A stretch of DNA of 64,000 nt from Hofstenia miamia (Eukaryota > Xenacoelomorpha > Acoela), in the NCBI GenBank assembly GCA_004352715.1, contig SCFE01000080.1:623158-687157 (forward strand). Reading direction: 5' to 3'. The notes beneath the pieces are model-generated. The model did no database searches. It saw only the letters and a list, made by a program, of their open reading frames with translations, and was not told where the DNA came from. Both the position numbers and the translations under genes were made by a program. Numbering within the stretch: the stretch's first letter is position 1; every line of letters starts with the position of its first letter. Shown piece after piece: positions 1 to 9,994 of this stretch.

Positions 1-149
1 AATCATATGTGAACACAGAGAAAAAGTAAAAAGCAATAATAGAACAGGATGCCTATAGAAAGTTGAAAGAAATAATGCTAAAAAACAATAACAGCAAGAG
101 GGTCTACATCACCATATCAACTGTATACACAAGGGAGACCCATTAACAT

Positions 150-676
150 ACAACTACAAGATCTTAGGAAAGAGATAGATCAAACTCCAAAAGTGATAAT
201 GCTATTCTCCAGGGTGAATGATATTGTATGGACCAACATTTGGGAGAGAAAGCATCACTACTACAATGTCACAAAAGGAGTCGAAATTGTCATGATAATG
301 CAGATCAACAAGAATTATCCCAACAACATAACTGAACAAGAAGTAAGAGACAACATTAGCTTCTTTTATAAAGACAGAGCAAACACCTGCAGTTTAAGAA
401 AAGTATTCATGTTCTTCTATCCCAACAATCAGATCAGGGAAGATTTAGCCCATAGAAGCAGGGCTGATGCACAAATGACATTGATGATAGGAATTAAAGG
501 GATACAACTATACTACAAATACTACGAAATATTCTCACAGAAAATCAATGAACTTTGAGAGATTACACTGATAGCAGAGGACATTTGAGGCTGAATCAAT
601 AATTCAGAAGGCGGACACCTTAGTACATGGAGAGCGAGCTGTGCTAAGAATAATGCAAGCTGAGGAGGGCGTGTAG
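150..676 (+). pseudogene. Unidentified plus-strand coding remnant, copy 1
   Basis: I do not recognise this protein. A frame is open from 193 to 558 (about 120 residues, rich in N, K, I and Y, with no visible domain). After a frame change a second stretch runs from about 594 to a TAG at 674-676 and contains ESIIQKADTLVHGERAVL. The same tail, slightly diverged, ends at 8892, so this is a repeated coding family rather than a chance ORF. The stop codon lies just inside the inner end of the TG...CA repeat that follows. Just upstream (about 103-150) a short motif resembles one near 6880-6925. It is probably a transposon-borne ORF broken by frameshifts. Confidence 0.35.
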
Positions 677-1458
677 CATCATCCAAAATAAATCAAAAAT
701 AAGCTGCAAACGTCAAGCAGAATGGAAATAAGATCAAAGAAACAATGATTAAAAATATATTTAGAACAATCAGATTAATTTAGATTTATTTGTATTATGC
801 AACCAAGAAATAACATGTGTCAAAAAAGAGAGATTAGTATTGGTCAATAAAACTAGAGGGTGAAATCACTTCCATTATTTTTAGCCCCCATTTTGGCAGA
901 CAAAAAGTTTAAATTTGAATCAACAGGTACTTTTCTAGATTTACTATAAATAGGAACAAAACATTGTAAGCCATTGATAAAGAATTTTATTCAGAATTTC
1001 TATTTTGTTCTACTATAATGGTTTGAATATTTAATACAATTTAAGCTAATCAAGTGGTGTTTAGTAGTGGTCTGGATCCATCACAGAGACCAATTCTAGG
1101 GTCCCTGTGCCAGACTATGAAAGTTCACATTGGTTAGTCATAGGGGCTTTTCTCTCGATTATTCAACTAGTGATCACTTACTACATGTACTAAAATAATT
1201 AGCTGTCAACAAACAGTTGGATAACCAAAACCTAGGAGATATATTAATATTATTTTAGATCCAAATTATTGACCCATAAATGACATATAAAGTGACAGTA
1301 CATGTATTAGATTATAAATGTAAGTTAGGAAGTTGCTTGAACTAATATATTTAGAAATGCCAATATATTTAACAGCCAAGCAGTATGAAATAGGTAAATC
1401 CCTACCCACAGAAATACAACTAGTGTTATGCAGTAACAAGAGATAAACAGTAATAATG
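670..1458 (-). repeat. TG...CA repeat, copy A (inner part)
   Basis: This copy closely matches 8886-9567, then jumps to sequence equivalent to about 9890-9976. It therefore lacks roughly 320 bases present in the copy ending at 9994. Shared landmarks include the inner end (gtgtagcatcatcc), a stretch around 790-830 and a block at 1230-1370. Its inner end is mutated from TG to CG. Its outer end is lost in the N gap. Read on the minus strand the unit runs TGTAACATCC...GATGCTACACA, which has the form of a long terminal repeat. Confidence 0.7.
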
Positions 1459-2345
1459 NNNNNNNNNNNNNNNNNNNNNNNNNNNNNNNNNNNNNNNNNN
1501 NNNNNNNNNNNNNNNNNNNNNNNNNNNNNNNNNNNNNNNNNNNNNNNNNNNNNNNNNNNNNNNNNNNNNNNNNNNNNNNNNNNNNNNNNNNNNNNNNNNN
1601 NNNNNNNNNNNNNNNNNNNNNNNNNNNNNNNNNNNNNNNNNNNNNNNNNNNNNNNNNNNNNNNNNNNNNNNNNNNNNNNNNNNNNNNNNNNNNNNNNNNN
1701 NNNNNNNNNNNNNNNNNNNNNNNNNNNNNNNNNNNNNNNNNNNNNNNNNNNNNNNNNNNNNNNNNNNNNNNNNNNNNNNNNNNNNNNNNNNNNNNNNNNN
1801 NNNNNNNNNNNNNNNNNNNNNNNNNNNNNNNNNNNNNNNNNNNNNNNNNNNNNNNNNNNNNNNNNNNNNNNNNNNNNNNNNNNNNNNNNNNNNNNNNNNN
1901 NNNNNNNNNNNNNNNNNNNNNNNNNNNNNNNNNNNNNNNNNNNNNNNNNNNNNNNNNNNNNNNNNNNNNNNNNNNNNNNNNNNNNNNNNNNNNNNNNNNN
2001 NNNNNNNNNNNNNNNNNNNNNNNNNNNNNNNNNNNNNNNNNNNNNNNNNNNNNNNNNNNNNNNNNNNNNNNNNNNNNNNNNNNNNNNNNNNNNNNNNNNN
2101 NNNNNNNNNNNNNNNNNNNNNNNNNNNNNNNNNNNNNNNNNNNNNNNNNNNNNNNNNNNNNNNNNNNNNNNNNNNNNNNNNNNNNNNNNNNNNNNNNNNN
2201 NNNNNNNNNNNNNNNNNNNNNNNNNNNNNNNNNNNNNNNNNNNNNNNNNNNNNNNNNNNNNNNNNNNNNNNNNNNNNNNNNNNNNNNNNNNNNNNNNNNN
2301 NNNNNNNNNNNNNNNNNNNNNNNNNNNNNNNNNNNNNNNNNNNNN
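1459..2345. other. Assembly gap (887 N)
   Basis: A run of N. Apparent ORFs through it have no meaning. Both flanks carry overlapping but different versions of the same TG...CA repeat, so the gap probably arose from repeat collapse. Confidence 0.98.
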
Positions 2346-2524
2346 ATGGAGGTTACAGCATGGCTTCATCACCTAAAAAGTGAACAGTTAATCGAGGTTA
2401 TGTAAGATAACAGAAGAGACTAGTCAAGCAGTAACAATAAGTAAATCCTTACCCGCAATAACACAGCCAATGTTATAAAGTAACAATGAATAAATGGTGA
2501 TAATGCCTGGTAGAGGATGTTACA
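2346..2524 (-). repeat. TG...CA repeat, copy B (outer end)
   Basis: This segment ends in taatgcctggtagaggatgttaca and aligns with 9820-9994, including the block catggcttcatcacctaaa. Read on the minus strand it begins TGTAACATCC directly after the gypsy integrase tail. The integrase stop codon TAA lies inside that TGTAACA. This is the position expected for the 3' LTR of the minus-strand gypsy element. The rest of the copy is in the gap. Confidence 0.65.
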
Positions 2525-2830
2525 TTACGTTAAATTCACTATTATCATCAATAATTACGTGCTCAATATCCTTTATAGCTCTTTTGAGCCTCTGGAAGTG
2601 TACCATTTCACCATTATTTAGTGTGTGTTATGGTCAAGCACTTTCTCTATCATAAAAGTCCCTTGCCAATTATTCACCAATTTCCGTACTTGCTTATGAT
2701 CTGTAGTGACACAGGGTAAGTAAGCAAAAACTTTATCACCCCTCTTATGAGATTCCCCATATAATTTGTTATTGAACATCTTCTTTTGTCATATACTGGA
2801 TTGGTTTGTGTTATGACACACTGTCAAAAT
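2520..2830 (-). pseudogene. Ty3/gypsy integrase C-terminal tail
   Basis: The minus-strand translation shows a GPY/F-type integrase tail: a GDKVFAYLPC strand, then KLVNNWQGTF, then VHFQRLKR, and a TAA stop at the LTR-like end. In Ty3/gypsy elements this segment binds DNA at the end of the pol polyprotein. There is a frameshift or stop near the start of the segment (about 2790-2800). No HHCC zinc finger or DDE core precedes it. Instead it follows the RT segment almost directly, so RNase H and most of the integrase are deleted. Confidence 0.7.
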
Positions 2831-2849
2831 GGATCTGTTGATTATCTTT

Positions 2850-3470
2850 TCAAATTCCTGGTGTCTCAATTTTCTCAAGAAACTTCTTTGCATTGGTTTT
2901 TATAGAAATCTTTCCATGTTCAATAACCCTCCTTAGGAATGTCACTTTCATTTGTGCCCGTGAACATTGATTTCCATTAACTTTCAATACAGCCTTTTGT
3001 AATAATTCCAGCATACACATTAATTTGTCAAGATGTTCAGAGAAAGTGTCACTCACCACCAATATATCATCAATATATGCCAATATTTCGGCCTCAAGCA
3101 TATTAGCCTTATCTTTCAATACTTTTGTCACATATTGCTGGAAAGTAGCTGGGGCATTGCAAAACCCAAATGCCATATATTTCCATTCATAAGGACCATA
3201 CAGAGTTATGAACGCGGTTTTCAGAATATCTGAGGGCCTCATTGGCACTTGCCAGTAGGCCTTACATAAGTCCAAACAGGAGAAAAACTTATATTTACTA
3301 GCATCATATAAGAGATCTTCAATTCTTGGCAGTGGATATGCGTCTTTGATCATGACATCATTTAAATTTCTGAAATCAATGCAAAGCCTGTATTTTTCTC
3401 CCTGTCTTATGAAAACAGTCGGAACCACATAAGGACTATTACTACCTTGAATAATTCTGCTTTCAATCAA
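2850..3470 (-). pseudogene. Ty3/gypsy reverse transcriptase fragment
   Basis: This 206-codon open stretch contains the ordered gypsy RT motifs: RLCIDFRNLND, SCLDLCKAYWQVPM (motif A with its catalytic Asp), FGFCNAPATFQQ and the active-site box YIDDILV (motif C). RT copies element RNA into DNA inside the virus-like particle. The catalytic YIDD is intact here. Upstream, however, the link to the protease has in-frame stops and a frameshift near 3480, and downstream the frame ends where RNase H should begin. The element therefore cannot be active. Ty3/gypsy is preferred over BEL/Pao because of the KAYWQVPM and FGFCNAPATFQ forms and the integrase tail. Confidence 0.88.
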
Positions 3471-4224
3471 ATCACTTAATATTTTTTGTATTCGGATTTA
3501 AGATTCTTGGGTACTCAATGTACTGGTAATCAAATAGGTTTGTCATGTTTGACTTTGATGGCATGTTCCTCACCTATGGCTTGGCCAACACATAGTTCCG
3601 TAATTAAAGACTTCATTATGACTTTGTAATACTGCAATTAGTGATAGTTTTTCTTCATTGTCCAAATGTGGGTGAGTATCTCTAGTTACTGTAGGGATCT
3701 TAATAGAACTAGATGGTTCGTCTAGGTCATGAATAGCAGTGCAGATTGACAAGCAGGAAGTATTAACACTTTCAACTTGAATGGCCACACCTACTATCTG
3801 TAATTGAGAGACATCAAATTGAACAGGAAAGCTAGATCCATTGAAAATATTAACGTAGGTTTTCCTTTATGAACTTTACACAAATAAGGCGCAAATGAAA
3901 TTCCTTTAACACTTTTGCCCAGCTGTCCAGCTATCATGACATCTCCATTAATATTGTTATCAGAAAAAACAGCTGCTCTTGTCCAATGCCTTGCCTCCAA
4001 AGAAACTAGCTCAATTAAATTGAAGACTATCTCTTTTTCCACAATAGTGGCTAATTGTGTTGCTTCTTGGTCTTTTATAGATATTGTATTGTTTTAATAA
4101 TTGATGTTCAAGGAAATCATTTCCCAAAATAAGGTCGTAGGGGAGTTGGTGATTTGAGGTATCCACCACAATGAGATCAACTTCAAATGGCTCAGTGTGG
4201 ATGTGCAATGCTGTATCCTTTCAG
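3471..4224 (-). pseudogene. Ty3/gypsy protease end and protease-RT linker
   Basis: The minus strand reads, from about 4208, VVDTSNHQLPYDLILGNDFL, a retropepsin C-terminal half with the typical ILGxDFL box. It continues with a linker (about 4042-3570) containing EEKLSLIAVLQSHNEVF, which in gypsy elements precedes RT. Frames change at about 4040, 3790, 3570 and 3480, and stops interrupt the last part. The protease active-site DTG would lie upstream and falls in the gap at 4225-5224, as would any gag. Confidence 0.65.
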
Positions 4225-5224
4225 NNNNNNNNNNNNNNNNNNNNNNNNNNNNNNNNNNNNNNNNNNNNNNNNNNNNNNNNNNNNNNNNNNNNNNNNNNNN
4301 NNNNNNNNNNNNNNNNNNNNNNNNNNNNNNNNNNNNNNNNNNNNNNNNNNNNNNNNNNNNNNNNNNNNNNNNNNNNNNNNNNNNNNNNNNNNNNNNNNNN
4401 NNNNNNNNNNNNNNNNNNNNNNNNNNNNNNNNNNNNNNNNNNNNNNNNNNNNNNNNNNNNNNNNNNNNNNNNNNNNNNNNNNNNNNNNNNNNNNNNNNNN
4501 NNNNNNNNNNNNNNNNNNNNNNNNNNNNNNNNNNNNNNNNNNNNNNNNNNNNNNNNNNNNNNNNNNNNNNNNNNNNNNNNNNNNNNNNNNNNNNNNNNNN
4601 NNNNNNNNNNNNNNNNNNNNNNNNNNNNNNNNNNNNNNNNNNNNNNNNNNNNNNNNNNNNNNNNNNNNNNNNNNNNNNNNNNNNNNNNNNNNNNNNNNNN
4701 NNNNNNNNNNNNNNNNNNNNNNNNNNNNNNNNNNNNNNNNNNNNNNNNNNNNNNNNNNNNNNNNNNNNNNNNNNNNNNNNNNNNNNNNNNNNNNNNNNNN
4801 NNNNNNNNNNNNNNNNNNNNNNNNNNNNNNNNNNNNNNNNNNNNNNNNNNNNNNNNNNNNNNNNNNNNNNNNNNNNNNNNNNNNNNNNNNNNNNNNNNNN
4901 NNNNNNNNNNNNNNNNNNNNNNNNNNNNNNNNNNNNNNNNNNNNNNNNNNNNNNNNNNNNNNNNNNNNNNNNNNNNNNNNNNNNNNNNNNNNNNNNNNNN
5001 NNNNNNNNNNNNNNNNNNNNNNNNNNNNNNNNNNNNNNNNNNNNNNNNNNNNNNNNNNNNNNNNNNNNNNNNNNNNNNNNNNNNNNNNNNNNNNNNNNNN
5101 NNNNNNNNNNNNNNNNNNNNNNNNNNNNNNNNNNNNNNNNNNNNNNNNNNNNNNNNNNNNNNNNNNNNNNNNNNNNNNNNNNNNNNNNNNNNNNNNNNNN
5201 NNNNNNNNNNNNNNNNNNNNNNNN
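4225..5224. other. Assembly gap (1000 N)
   Basis: A run of exactly 1000 N, probably a placeholder of unknown true size. It hides the 5' part of the gypsy element. Confidence 0.98.
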
Positions 5225-5760
5225 TGTTTTATATCTTAATTTGGCATTATGTACTGTAAAGTAGATCCTTGACTTTTTAGGCAATGGTCATTATACTATT
5301 TCAAATGACAAATAAAGTAAAAGTAACTAACTGATTGATGCCATTCTAACCCGATAGAATTAGATACAGAAACTTAATATAAACACAATTGAGCTTTGAT
5401 ATAATTTCAATTATCAATCAAATGCAAAATCAGCTCGTTTTTCAGCGTAATTGTTTATTATTATTAAAAATGACAATATGCTATTACCAAGAAAAAGTAA
5501 TATTTAAATATACGTAATAAAAATATGGTAATTTCGTTTAGTAATTCAAAAGCCGACTTATTACAATATGGCTCCCACCTTCTGCGCATCCCTCTACTCA
5601 ATATTACCTTGTAAGGGGATGACGTCAGAAGTAAAATAAAAAAATACAAATTCACTAATACAATCTAACACAAGAAATAATAAATGAGTAAATGATTTTT
5701 AGGGAAAGACTGGCGAGGTTAATTAGTTTCACTTTTAATTTAGATTGATGAGGCAGTTTA
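5225..5760. other. Non-coding stretch
   Basis: AT-rich sequence with no convincing ORF. One perfect palindromic TGACGTCA lies at 5620-5627 inside a short GC-richer patch, with no other support for a promoter. Confidence 0.5.
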
Positions 5761-5933
5761 ATCTGTGTGGCTGCAGATATTGCTACAACAAATTTACTAA
5801 CTGCATTTAGGAAATTAGAGGAAAATGATGCACCCATCAATAAAAAAGAGAGTGCGCAGAAATCAACAACTGGAGGAGCTCTCGACCACAAACAGGAGAA
5901 TGAGAGTTCACAGAAGTTCTCAAACCAGTTGTC

Positions 5934-6293
5934 AACTCAAGGGCAGAAGAGACAAGAATGAGGAACCAACAAATAGACAATGTAGAGTGGGAAGGCGTCC
6001 TAGTAGTCCCCAAGGCCAATTCAAGGGCAGGGAGACCAACAGACAAAAAGCCTCTCCCACCAGGGATCTGCACTGCTGATTGAAGGGCATGCAGAAAACT
6101 GGTGTGCAGCTCAACTTTCCTTCTAACAGTCTGTGATGCTGATTCAAGGTTAGTGAGACACTGGGAGTTGCAGGGGAAGGTGTAAGTGGTGGAAGAACTG
6201 TGGAGATGTGAAAGTGATTCAAGGCTGACGTTATCCCCACAGGAACTACAACTGGTCAAGTGCTGATAGGAGTAACTGTGAGCTGATTCAAGG
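5934..6293 (+). repeat. Degenerate minisatellite with GATTCAAGG core
   Basis: The core gattcaagg (or close variants) recurs at about 5934, 6018, 6078, 6141, 6216 and 6284, spaced 60-84 bases. The region is less AT-rich than its surroundings and is open in several frames on both strands. The ORFs here (for example minus 6259-5837 with repeated LES/ALE patterns) are best read as by-products of the repeat. A short plus-strand ORF at 5767-5961 (64 codons, Q/S/K-rich) overlaps its start. Confidence 0.55.
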
Positions 6294-6442
6294 GTGAATC
6301 AGTAGAAACTATTAGCACAGATTCACAGCCCTTGGACTGTGAACTGAGCACCAGCAAATTACCATTAAGGATGACCCAGCTACATGCCTCCTCAGAAACT
6401 ACCTTGGAGAGAACTGTATGATCTAAAGAAAGAGAGAAATGG

Positions 6443-7378
6443 ATGTCTAAAATTGATGGAGAAACCCTACATCCCTACTTTATTGGAACATTGAGAATGC
6501 GCTACAATGCATTCACAAAACTATCCCCAGAAACAAAATCACATATACTTAAAGTCACGAAGATTGAAGGAAAATATCTACCAATAGTGCTTGATGCTAA
6601 TAACAGACCAAAAGTAAACATGATCATAAGCTACCCACAGGAGATGAACAAAACTCTGGAGAGCCATATATGCGAAGCACAGTGCACATCATATTCAATG
6701 ATGACTTTACACTAAAACCATGCAAGCCATAATGGTGTACAAAGACAAGATAGCAGAAATACCAGAAATTAACTTGGATGAGGAAAACCTCACAATCATA
6801 CACATACTGAAACAAAAGGAATATACAAAAAACTTGGAAAAGAAGATTGACAAAATGTTAAGAATGGCAAAAGTACAGAAAATGAGGGTAGTGATCATCA
6901 CAGTGTCAACAAATGAAGACATCCCAAGCACCTACAAGAAGCATGCATGCCAACTGAGAACATTTTCCCTTGGGAGAGAACACCAAGGAGCACAAAAATA
7001 CCAGAATTAATATGATTCGATCTACAAATAGACTACTGGGCACAAATCTACAGAATAATGGTAGATCCATGCCTTTCAATTGACCTCTACAAACAAACAA
7101 AAATGATCAAGCTAACAACTGACACAGATGGCATAGAGAAGGCAGTCTGACTCAATGAAAAGAGCATCTACAACAGATCCAAAAAATATGGAAAAATATG
7201 AAATTGCAACAGAAAGTGGATGAAAGTTGGCCAGAAATAAAAATTGAGGGGCCATCATGAAAATTTCACAAGTCAGTAGAAATAGCAAACAAGACAGGGA
7301 TATGTCTGAGCAAAATTACAATATTTGATGAACCTATGAAAAAATATATGTGGGGAGCAATATCTGAGACATGAATAA
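6443..7378 (+). pseudogene. Unidentified plus-strand coding remnant, copy 2
   Basis: Two adjacent open stretches (6443-6715 and 6720-7010, different frames), then shorter pieces to about 7376, look coding: a mixed composition with a charged coiled-coil-like segment KEYTKNLEKKIDKMLRMAKV. I recognise no family. The motif KMRVVIITVST at about 6878-6910 resembles a segment near 103-150 of the first remnant, which suggests a common ORF family. It stops about 22 bases before the outward end of a TG...CA repeat at 7401. No CCHC knuckle, RT or transposase motif is visible. Confidence 0.35.
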
Positions 7379-7400
7379 AACAAATGCAACATCAACCATG

Positions 7401-8601
7401 TGTAACATCCTCCACCTGGCCTATTTGTACAGTGTATTATCGTTAATAACTATCACTCAGTAAATGGTGGGTGAGGATTTACTGATTTAGTAAACCACCA
7501 GACATTTCTCCTCTGTTTAACTGGTTAGGTTAATTGAGTATTAATCATCAGTGTTTAGGTGACGAAGCTGTGTGACGTTTCCTCACTGAATCATCTGTGG
7601 GCTACTGCCCAAAGCCGATCTCCACACCACAGTTCTCCTCCTTCATGAATGATTGACCAAGTCCACTGCACCATCTCAGCTCAATGGGAACTAATTATGT
7701 GTACCCTACATTAGCTCAGTGCATGTACTCACGTCAAGATGTAACTGACTTAAACTCAATTTTGTAAAGTGTTTGTTGGATTGAATAAGTAAAGCAACCA
7801 GGCGTTGACACTAACTGCAGTTATTTAATATTAAAGTAGCTATTACCATAAAATTACTGGCTTTAGAAATTAATTAATATGTTGCAGTTTCCTATACTTA
7901 CATTTAATAACAATACATGTAAAGTCATTTATTTGGTTGATTATAGTCAAGTCTCCTACTATTAATAATAGATATATATCCCTAGGGTTCAGCCATCCAG
8001 CCATCCAGCATCTATNNNNNNNNNNNNNNNNNNNNNNNNNNNNNNNNNNNNNNNNNNNNNNNNNNNNNNNNNNNNNNNNNNNNNNNNNNNNNNNNNNNNN
8101 NNNNNNNNNNNNNNNNNNNNNNNNNNNNNNNNNNNNNNNNNNNNNNNNNNNNNNNNNNNNNNNNNNNNNNNNNNNNNNNNNNNNNNNNNNNNNNNNNNNN
8201 NNNNNNNNNNNNNNNNNNNNNNNNNNNNNNNNNNNNNNNNNNNNNNNNNNNNNNNNNNNNNNNNNNNNNNNNNNNNNNNNNNNNNNNNNNNNNNNNNNNN
8301 NNNNNNNNNNNNNNNNNNNNNNNNNNNNNNNNNNNNNNNNNNNNNNNNNNNNNNNNNNNNNNNNNNNNNNNNNGTTCTTACGTAAGCATAATTTCGCTTA
8401 TTACAATTTGTCAAAAAATACTTAATTGGCTCTGGTATTTTTCTCAAAATGTACAATATTGTAACTTGGTTGCATTTTACAAAATGAATAAGATAATTAA
8501 CTAAATTTTTACAATCATATTTCTGATTATATTTAATTACTATTAATCATTCAACACTAATCTCTTGTTTGCAGCTTATTCCTTTTGGGTGATGCTACAC
8601 A
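7401..8601 (+). repeat. TG...CA repeat, left arm
   Basis: The plus strand starts TGTAACATCCTCC and ends GATGCTACACA. The next bases are TGGATAACAACAAG. A TGG just after the 3' end of an LTR is the usual start of a tRNA primer-binding site, which favours the LTR reading for this copy. Positions 8016-8373 are N. Confidence 0.6.
8016..8373. other. Assembly gap (358 N)
   Basis: A run of N inside the left arm of the inverted repeat. Comparison with the right arm predicts that the missing sequence is the central part of the same repeat. Confidence 0.98.
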
Positions 8602-8892
8602 TGGATAACAACAAGAAAAATCATTAAACGGAAACTAGCAAGCACAGAAGAAATCAGGAAAACATTAATACAAAAAGACGTGCAGAAAATCTTCGACCAT
8701 GAAATGGAAAGATATAGCCCATGGTGTACATTCACAAAAATCATATGAAGTGTGGAAATGACAAAACAAGTCAAATTCGAGAAAACAACATGTGACGATC
8801 AACAGGTGGAATCAATAATCTGGAAGGCGGATACCTTGGTGCATAGAGAAAGAGCTGTGCTAAAAATAACACAAGCTGAGGAGGATGTGTAG
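8602..8892 (+). pseudogene. ORF remnant in the inverted-repeat spacer
   Basis: The plus strand has an open piece (about 8605-8745, with TEEIRKTLIQKDVQKIFDHE) and, after a stop, a tail at 8807-8892 with ESIIWKADTLVHRERAVL ending in TAG. The tail matches the one at 594-676. The two copies therefore share both the ORF end and the adjoining repeat arm. This argues that the ORF belongs to the element. The function is unknown. Confidence 0.4.
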
Positions 8893-9994
8893 CATCATCC
8901 AAAATAAATCGAAAATAAGCTGCAAATTTTGAGCAGAATGGAAATAAGATCAAAGAAATGATGATTAAAAATATTGTATTTGGAACAATCAGATTAATTT
9001 AGATATATTTGTATTATGCAACCAAGAAATAACATGTGTCAAAAAAGAGAGATTAGTATTGGTTGATAAAAAAAATTGCCTCCATTATTTTTAGCCGCCA
9101 TCTTGGCAGATGAAAGGCTTAAATTTGAATCAACAGGTACTTTTCTAGATTTACTATAAATATGAACAAAACATTGTAAGCCATTGATAAAGAATTTTAT
9201 TCAGAATTCTTATTTTGATCTACTATTACGGTTTAGATATTTAATACAATGTCAAGCTAATCAAGTGATGTTTAGTAGTGGTCTGGATCCATCACAGAGA
9301 ATGGTTCTAGGGTCCTGGTGCCAGACTACAAAAGTATGGGGGTTTTTCTCTCGATTAGTTGACTAGTGATCACTTACTATATGTACTAAAATAATTAGCT
9401 GTCAACAAAAGGTTGGATAACCAAGACCTAGAAGATATATTAATATTATTTTAGATCCAAATTATTGACCCATAAATGACCAATAAAGTGACCGTACATG
9501 TATTAGATTATAAATGTAAGTTAGGAAGTTGCTCAAACTAATATATTTAGAAATGCCAATATATTTTGGTAATGGCTACATGTAGTATTGAATGAGCAGC
9601 TAGTAACAAGTCTGGTTGTGAATAGAGATAACACTTTTACAAAATAGAGTTTAAGTCGAATTGTGTCATGTCTTGAGTATACACTGAGCTAGGATAGGGT
9701 ACACATAAGCTGTATCAATAAGCTGAGGTGTGGCACCCAACAGATTGGAGCATTGAAGGAATTGGTGAAACTGGATGTGGAGATCAGCTTTGGGCAGATG
9801 CCCACTAGCAATCATTGAAGGTACCACATGGCTTCATCACCTAAATAGTGAATGTTTAATACTAGTTTACCTCATGTTAACAGAAAAAACAGCCAAGCAG
9901 TACGAAATAGGTAAATCCCTACCTGCAGAAATACAACTAGTGTTATGCAGTAACAAGAGATAAACAGTAATAATGCCTGGTAGAGGATGTTACA
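8886..9994 (-). repeat. TG...CA repeat, right arm (most complete copy)
   Basis: This 1109-base uninterrupted copy reads on the minus strand from TGTAACATCCTC to GATGCTACACA. It is the reference for the copies at 670-1458, 2346-2524 and 7401-8601. It is nearer to the copy at 670 than to its own partner arm, so the two arms were not made by one recent event. Confidence 0.7.

Larger units (their letters stand above)
7401..9994. mobile_element. Large inverted-repeat element with ~1.1-1.2 kb arms
   Basis: The left arm (7401-8601, including a 358-N gap) and right arm (8886-9994) are inverted copies of one repeat. Paired landmarks run the whole length: TGTAACATCCTC at both outer ends, tttaggtgaygaagc, tctgcccaaagcygatctccaca, tatgtgtaccctanmntagctcagtg, gtagcyattacc, and gcagcttatt...gatgctacac at the inner ends. 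Both outer and inner ends are TG...CA. A 284-base spacer holds an ORF remnant. No target-site duplication is visible (left flank accatg, right flank caataa). It may be two LTRs in opposite orientation or a transposon with very long TIRs. The arms have diverged, so it is old. Confidence 0.6.

Noticed and set aside
1266-2376. Long ORFs of 300-400 codons across N runs (also at 4094-5284, 35888-37311, 7937-8456 and 51287-51880)
   Set aside because: They are made of N positions and have no sequence content.
5620-5627. Perfect CRE palindrome TGACGTCA (another at 22080-22087)
   Set aside because: One or two such 8-mers are expected in 64 kb and no promoter lies nearby.
5837-6259. 140-codon minus ORF with LES/ALE repeats
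   Set aside because: It mirrors the GATTCAAGG minisatellite; overlapping frames on both strands are equally open and no signal supports one of them.
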